Positions 62,102 to 64,000 of a DNA stretch of 64,000 nucleotides are shown piece by piece. Position 1 is the stretch's first letter. Each line of letters starts with the position of its first letter. The DNA comes from a bacterium. GTDB lineage: Bacteria > Bdellovibrionota_B > Oligoflexia > Silvanigrellales > Silvanigrellaceae. The position numbers and the translations under genes were made by a program. The notes under the pieces are model-generated. The model had not been told where the DNA came from. It did no database searches and saw nothing but the letters and a program-made list of their open reading frames with translations. The DNA is taken from NCBI GenBank assembly GCA_009918675.1, contig RGDM01000010.1, positions 1 to 64,000 of the forward strand. The letters are read 5' to 3'.

Positions 62102-63730
62102 GTGACCGAAAAAGTAGAAAAATCAACATCAGCAAAGATGCGCTCAGAAACCTTTGTCACTGCCTCGAATGCTTCAGTTGAACAACTCTACGATGCAAGC
62201 TATTTACTCTCACACAGTGAGTTTTTGCATGAGCTTGGTAACCCCGGACAGTTTCCATTTACTCGCGGCGTGCATCCGTCGATGTACCGTAGCCAATTTT
62301 GGACGATGCGCCAGTACGCGGGATTCGCAACCGCTGAAGACTCCAATGCGCGTTATCGTTATCTACTTGAACAAGGACAAACCGGTTTAAGCGTTGCTTT
62401 CGATTTACCAACACAAATTGGCTACGATTCCGACTCTGAGCAAGCAGCGGGTGAGGTTGGCAAAGTCGGAGTTGCTATTGATACTCTTGCCGATATGGAA
62501 ATTCTCCTCAAGGGGATTCCACTCGAAAAAATTTCAACGTCCATGACAATAAATGCGTCCGCGAGCGTCTTGCTGGCAATGTACATCGCAGTCGGCGAAA
62601 AACAGGGGATCTCTCCCGACAAGCTGCGCGGAACCATTCAAAACGATATTTTGAAGGAATACATTGCGCGCGGGACTTATATTTTTCCTCCCCGACCATC
62701 GATGCGATTGATCACCGACATCTTTGCCTACTGCAAGAAAGAAGTTCCTCAATGGAACACAATTTCAATCAGTGGATACCACATCCGCGAAGCAGGAAGC
62801 ACCGCAGCAGAGGAAGTTGGATTCACACTCGCCAACGGAATCGCGTACGTGCAAGCAGCTATCGACGCTGGACTTGACGTCGACGACTTCGCTCCACGTC
62901 TCAGTTTCTTTTTCAACGCCTTCACAGACCTCCTCGAAGAGGTTGGCAAATTCCGAGCAGCCCGCCGACTGTGGGCAAAGATTATGCGCGATCGTTTTGG
63001 AGCAAAGAATCCAAAAAGCTGGATGCTTCGTTTTCATACGCAAACTGCAGGTTCGACTCTCACCGCGCAGCAACCCGACAACAACATCGTCCGGGTGACC
63101 ATTCAAGCACTTGCTGCTGTCCTGGGTGGAACGCAAAGTTTACACACCAACTCAAAAGATGAAGCTCTCGCGCTTCCCTCTGAAGAATCTGCGCGCATCG
63201 CGTTGCGCACTCAACAAATCATTGCTCATGAATCGGGAGTCGCGGAAACCGTCGATCCTCTGGCGGGGTCTTATTACGTTGAAGCCACAACCGATCGTAT
63301 CGAACGCGAGGCCGCCGATCTGATTCAAAAAATCGATGCGCTGGGCGGAGTGATACCGGCCATTGAGCAAGGCTTTATTCAAGCCAGCATTCAGCGCTCA
63401 GCATATACATATCAGAAAGATATTGAGTCTGAAAAACGTATTATAGTTGGGGTCAATAAGTTCACTATCGCAGAGCCTGCTCCAAAGGGTCTGCTGCGTA
63501 TCAGCCGAACCGTTGAAGAAAATCAGATTCGCAAACTGCGCGAAGTTAGGGCAAGTCGCGATGCCGTGCGTCTGAATGCGGCTCTGACAAATCTAAAATC
63601 CGCTGCGCAGTCTGATGCCAACCTGATGCCGCATATTCTCGAAGCAGTCCGCGCTTACGGGAGTGTTGGAGAAATCTGCAACACCCTTCGCGCCGTTTTT
63701 GGCGAATATAAAGAGAATGTTATCCTATAA
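62102..63730 (+). CDS. Methylmalonyl-CoA mutase, catalytic subunit without cobalamin domain
   Basis: 542 residues, the TIM-barrel half of an acyl-CoA mutase. Seen are [52 protein letters not shown] and [12 protein letters not shown]. The residues that separate methylmalonyl- from isobutyryl-CoA mutases are of the methylmalonyl type: Tyr in RQYAG and Arg in ARGTYIFPP. The C-terminal cobalamin-binding domain (DxHxxG) is absent, so a separate small subunit is needed; none is visible here. It links propionyl-CoA and succinyl-CoA. Start GTG with GAGG eight bases before. Upstream lipoprotein gene is 13 bases away. Confidence 0.92.
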   Translation: MTEKVEKSTSAKMRSETFVTASNASVEQLYDASYLLSHSEFLHELGNPGQFPFTRGVHPSMYRSQFWTMRQYAGFATAEDSNARYRYLLEQGQTGLSVAFDLPTQIGYDSDSEQAAGEVGKVGVAIDTLADMEILLKGIPLEKISTSMTINASASVLLAMYIAVGEKQGISPDKLRGTIQNDILKEYIARGTYIFPPRPSMRLITDIFAYCKKEVPQWNTISISGYHIREAGSTAAEEVGFTLANGIAYVQAAIDAGLDVDDFAPRLSFFFNAFTDLLEEVGKFRAARRLWAKIMRDRFGAKNPKSWMLRFHTQTAGSTLTAQQPDNNIVRVTIQALAAVLGGTQSLHTNSKDEALALPSEESARIALRTQQIIAHESGVAETVDPLAGSYYVEATTDRIEREAADLIQKIDALGGVIPAIEQGFIQASIQRSAYTYQKDIESEKRIIVGVNKFTIAEPAPKGLLRISRTVEENQIRKLREVRASRDAVRLNAALTNLKSAAQSDANLMPHILEAVRAYGSVGEICNTLRAVFGEYKENVIL

Positions 63731-63733
63731 AAT

Positions 63734-63747
63734 CTGAGTACGCTCAG
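63734..63747 (+). repeat. Short inverted repeat after the mutase gene
   Basis: CTGAG, TACG, CTCAG form a perfect five-base stem with a four-base loop, three bases past the stop codon. No T-run follows, so it is not a typical terminator. Confidence 0.35.
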
Positions 63748-63794
63748 CCTGACGGTCGAAATCCACCGCTGCGGCCTATCGGCTCACCCCACGC

Positions 63795-63822
63795 TTGACA
63801 ACCGTCACCCCCCGCTTAGCTT
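63795..63822 (+). promoter_or_regulatory. Possible promoter of groES
   Basis: A perfect TTGACA at 63795-63800 is followed after 16 GC-rich bases by TAGCTT, which is a poor match to TATAAT. No CIRCE repeat (TTAGCACTC-N9-GAGTGCTAA) is present in the 195-base gap, so HrcA control of the usual type is not supported. Confidence 0.3.
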
Positions 63823-63925
63823 ACGCTGTACCCTGGTCAACAGGTGTCATTAGTAGTGTTGAATCATTGTGCAACGTGCCCAGTCTTTGTTATGGGTCTC
63901 GCACACTCAATCCGGAGGTTCTTTT

Positions 63926-64000
63926 ATGAAAGTCCGTCCCCTAGCAGACCGTATTTTGGTTAAACGCGTCGATGAAGAAACCAAGACAGCAGGCGGTATT
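63926..64000 (+). CDS. groES: Co-chaperonin GroES, N-terminal part cut by the window edge
   Basis: The first 25 codons read [20 protein letters not shown] and on into TAGGI, the standard N-terminus of GroES up to the edge of the mobile loop. GGAGG lies seven bases before the ATG. GroES caps GroEL in protein folding. groEL presumably follows beyond the window. Confidence 0.93.
   Translation, partial: MKVRPLADRILVKRVDEETKTAGGI

Noticed and set aside
63731-63925. CIRCE element or heat-shock promoter upstream of groES
   Set aside because: No TTAGCACTC/GAGTGCTAA inverted repeat is present, and the CTTGACA string lacks a matching sigma-32 -10 at the right distance.
1-64000. tRNA genes, rRNA, insertion sequences, prophage, CRISPR
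   Set aside because: Gaps are too short for most, and no CCA-ended cloverleaf, transposase, integrase, direct-repeat array or att-like duplication was seen. Small RNAs within genes cannot be excluded by eye.

Overview
The window reads as chromosomal DNA from a diderm (Gram-negative), respiring bacterium. Evidence for an outer membrane is an Omp85-family barrel, a TolC-type channel, a FadL/OMPP1-type barrel, an OmpA-like protein and at least two lipobox lipoproteins. Complex I membrane genes point to aerobic or anaerobic respiration. Cobalamin use is shown by MetH and a methylmalonyl-CoA mutase. The mix of an AgmX/ExbB/ExbD-like cluster, RNase J, a patatin-like protein, an orphan receiver and a MlaF-like ATPase would suit a lineage formerly placed in the Deltaproteobacteria (for example Bdellovibrionota/Oligoflexia or myxobacterial relatives); this placement is inference only. 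Genes are packed tightly, with many ATGA-type start/stop overlaps and several convergent genes whose 3' ends overlap. I see no transposon, prophage, CRISPR array, tRNA or rRNA, and no stretch over 300 bp without a gene.

Layout. 1-17645 is one long minus-strand run: nadC, a biotin ligase/pantothenate kinase-like/pseudouridine synthase fusion, a metallophosphoesterase, an Omp85 protein, a Cys/Met PLP enzyme, a small protein, a formimidoylglutamase-like enzyme, nuoA-H-J-K-L-M-N (membrane arm only), an Lgt-like protein and the start of one more gene. 17757-26221 (plus) is a serine hydrolase followed by a tripartite efflux operon with one adaptor, one TolC and two MacB-type ABC proteins. 26115-32476 holds an orphan response regulator, an M48 peptidase and outer-membrane protein pair, a small helical protein, a patatin-like protein and a lipoprotein. 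32461-39800 (minus) is a methionine/folate operon: alpha/beta hydrolase, a MetF fusion, a 2Fe-2S ferredoxin and MetH. 40009-41016 is a histone-deacetylase/acetylpolyamine amidohydrolase homologue. 41025-46637 (minus) is an ExbB/ExbD/AgmX-like envelope motor cluster ending in RNase J. 46717-54690 holds an orphan DNA methyltransferase, an acidic protein, 5-formyltetrahydrofolate cyclo-ligase, a GNAT protein, phosphatidylserine decarboxylase, a divergent UvrA and a MlaF-like ATPase. 54771-64000 holds a cysteine-repeat protein, an OmpA-like protein, trmB, a cation efflux protein, queG, an HtrA protease, a lipoprotein, methylmalonyl-CoA mutase and the start of groES.

How they work together. The metF-ferredoxin-metH operon, the Cys/Met PLP enzyme and the 5-FCL gene form a one-carbon/methionine theme, with cobalamin chemistry shared by MetH and the mutase. 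The envelope theme (Omp85, MacAB-TolC, M48, HtrA, OmpA-like, ExbBD/AgmX) is the other large share. The most unusual items are the three-domain BirA-CoaX-RluA polypeptide, an ExbB/ExbD-like set lacking the usual proton-path residues, a MetF fusion whose homocysteine methyltransferase half has lost two of three zinc cysteines, a patatin homologue lacking its catalytic Asp, and a secreted-type protein built of cysteine-paired repeats.
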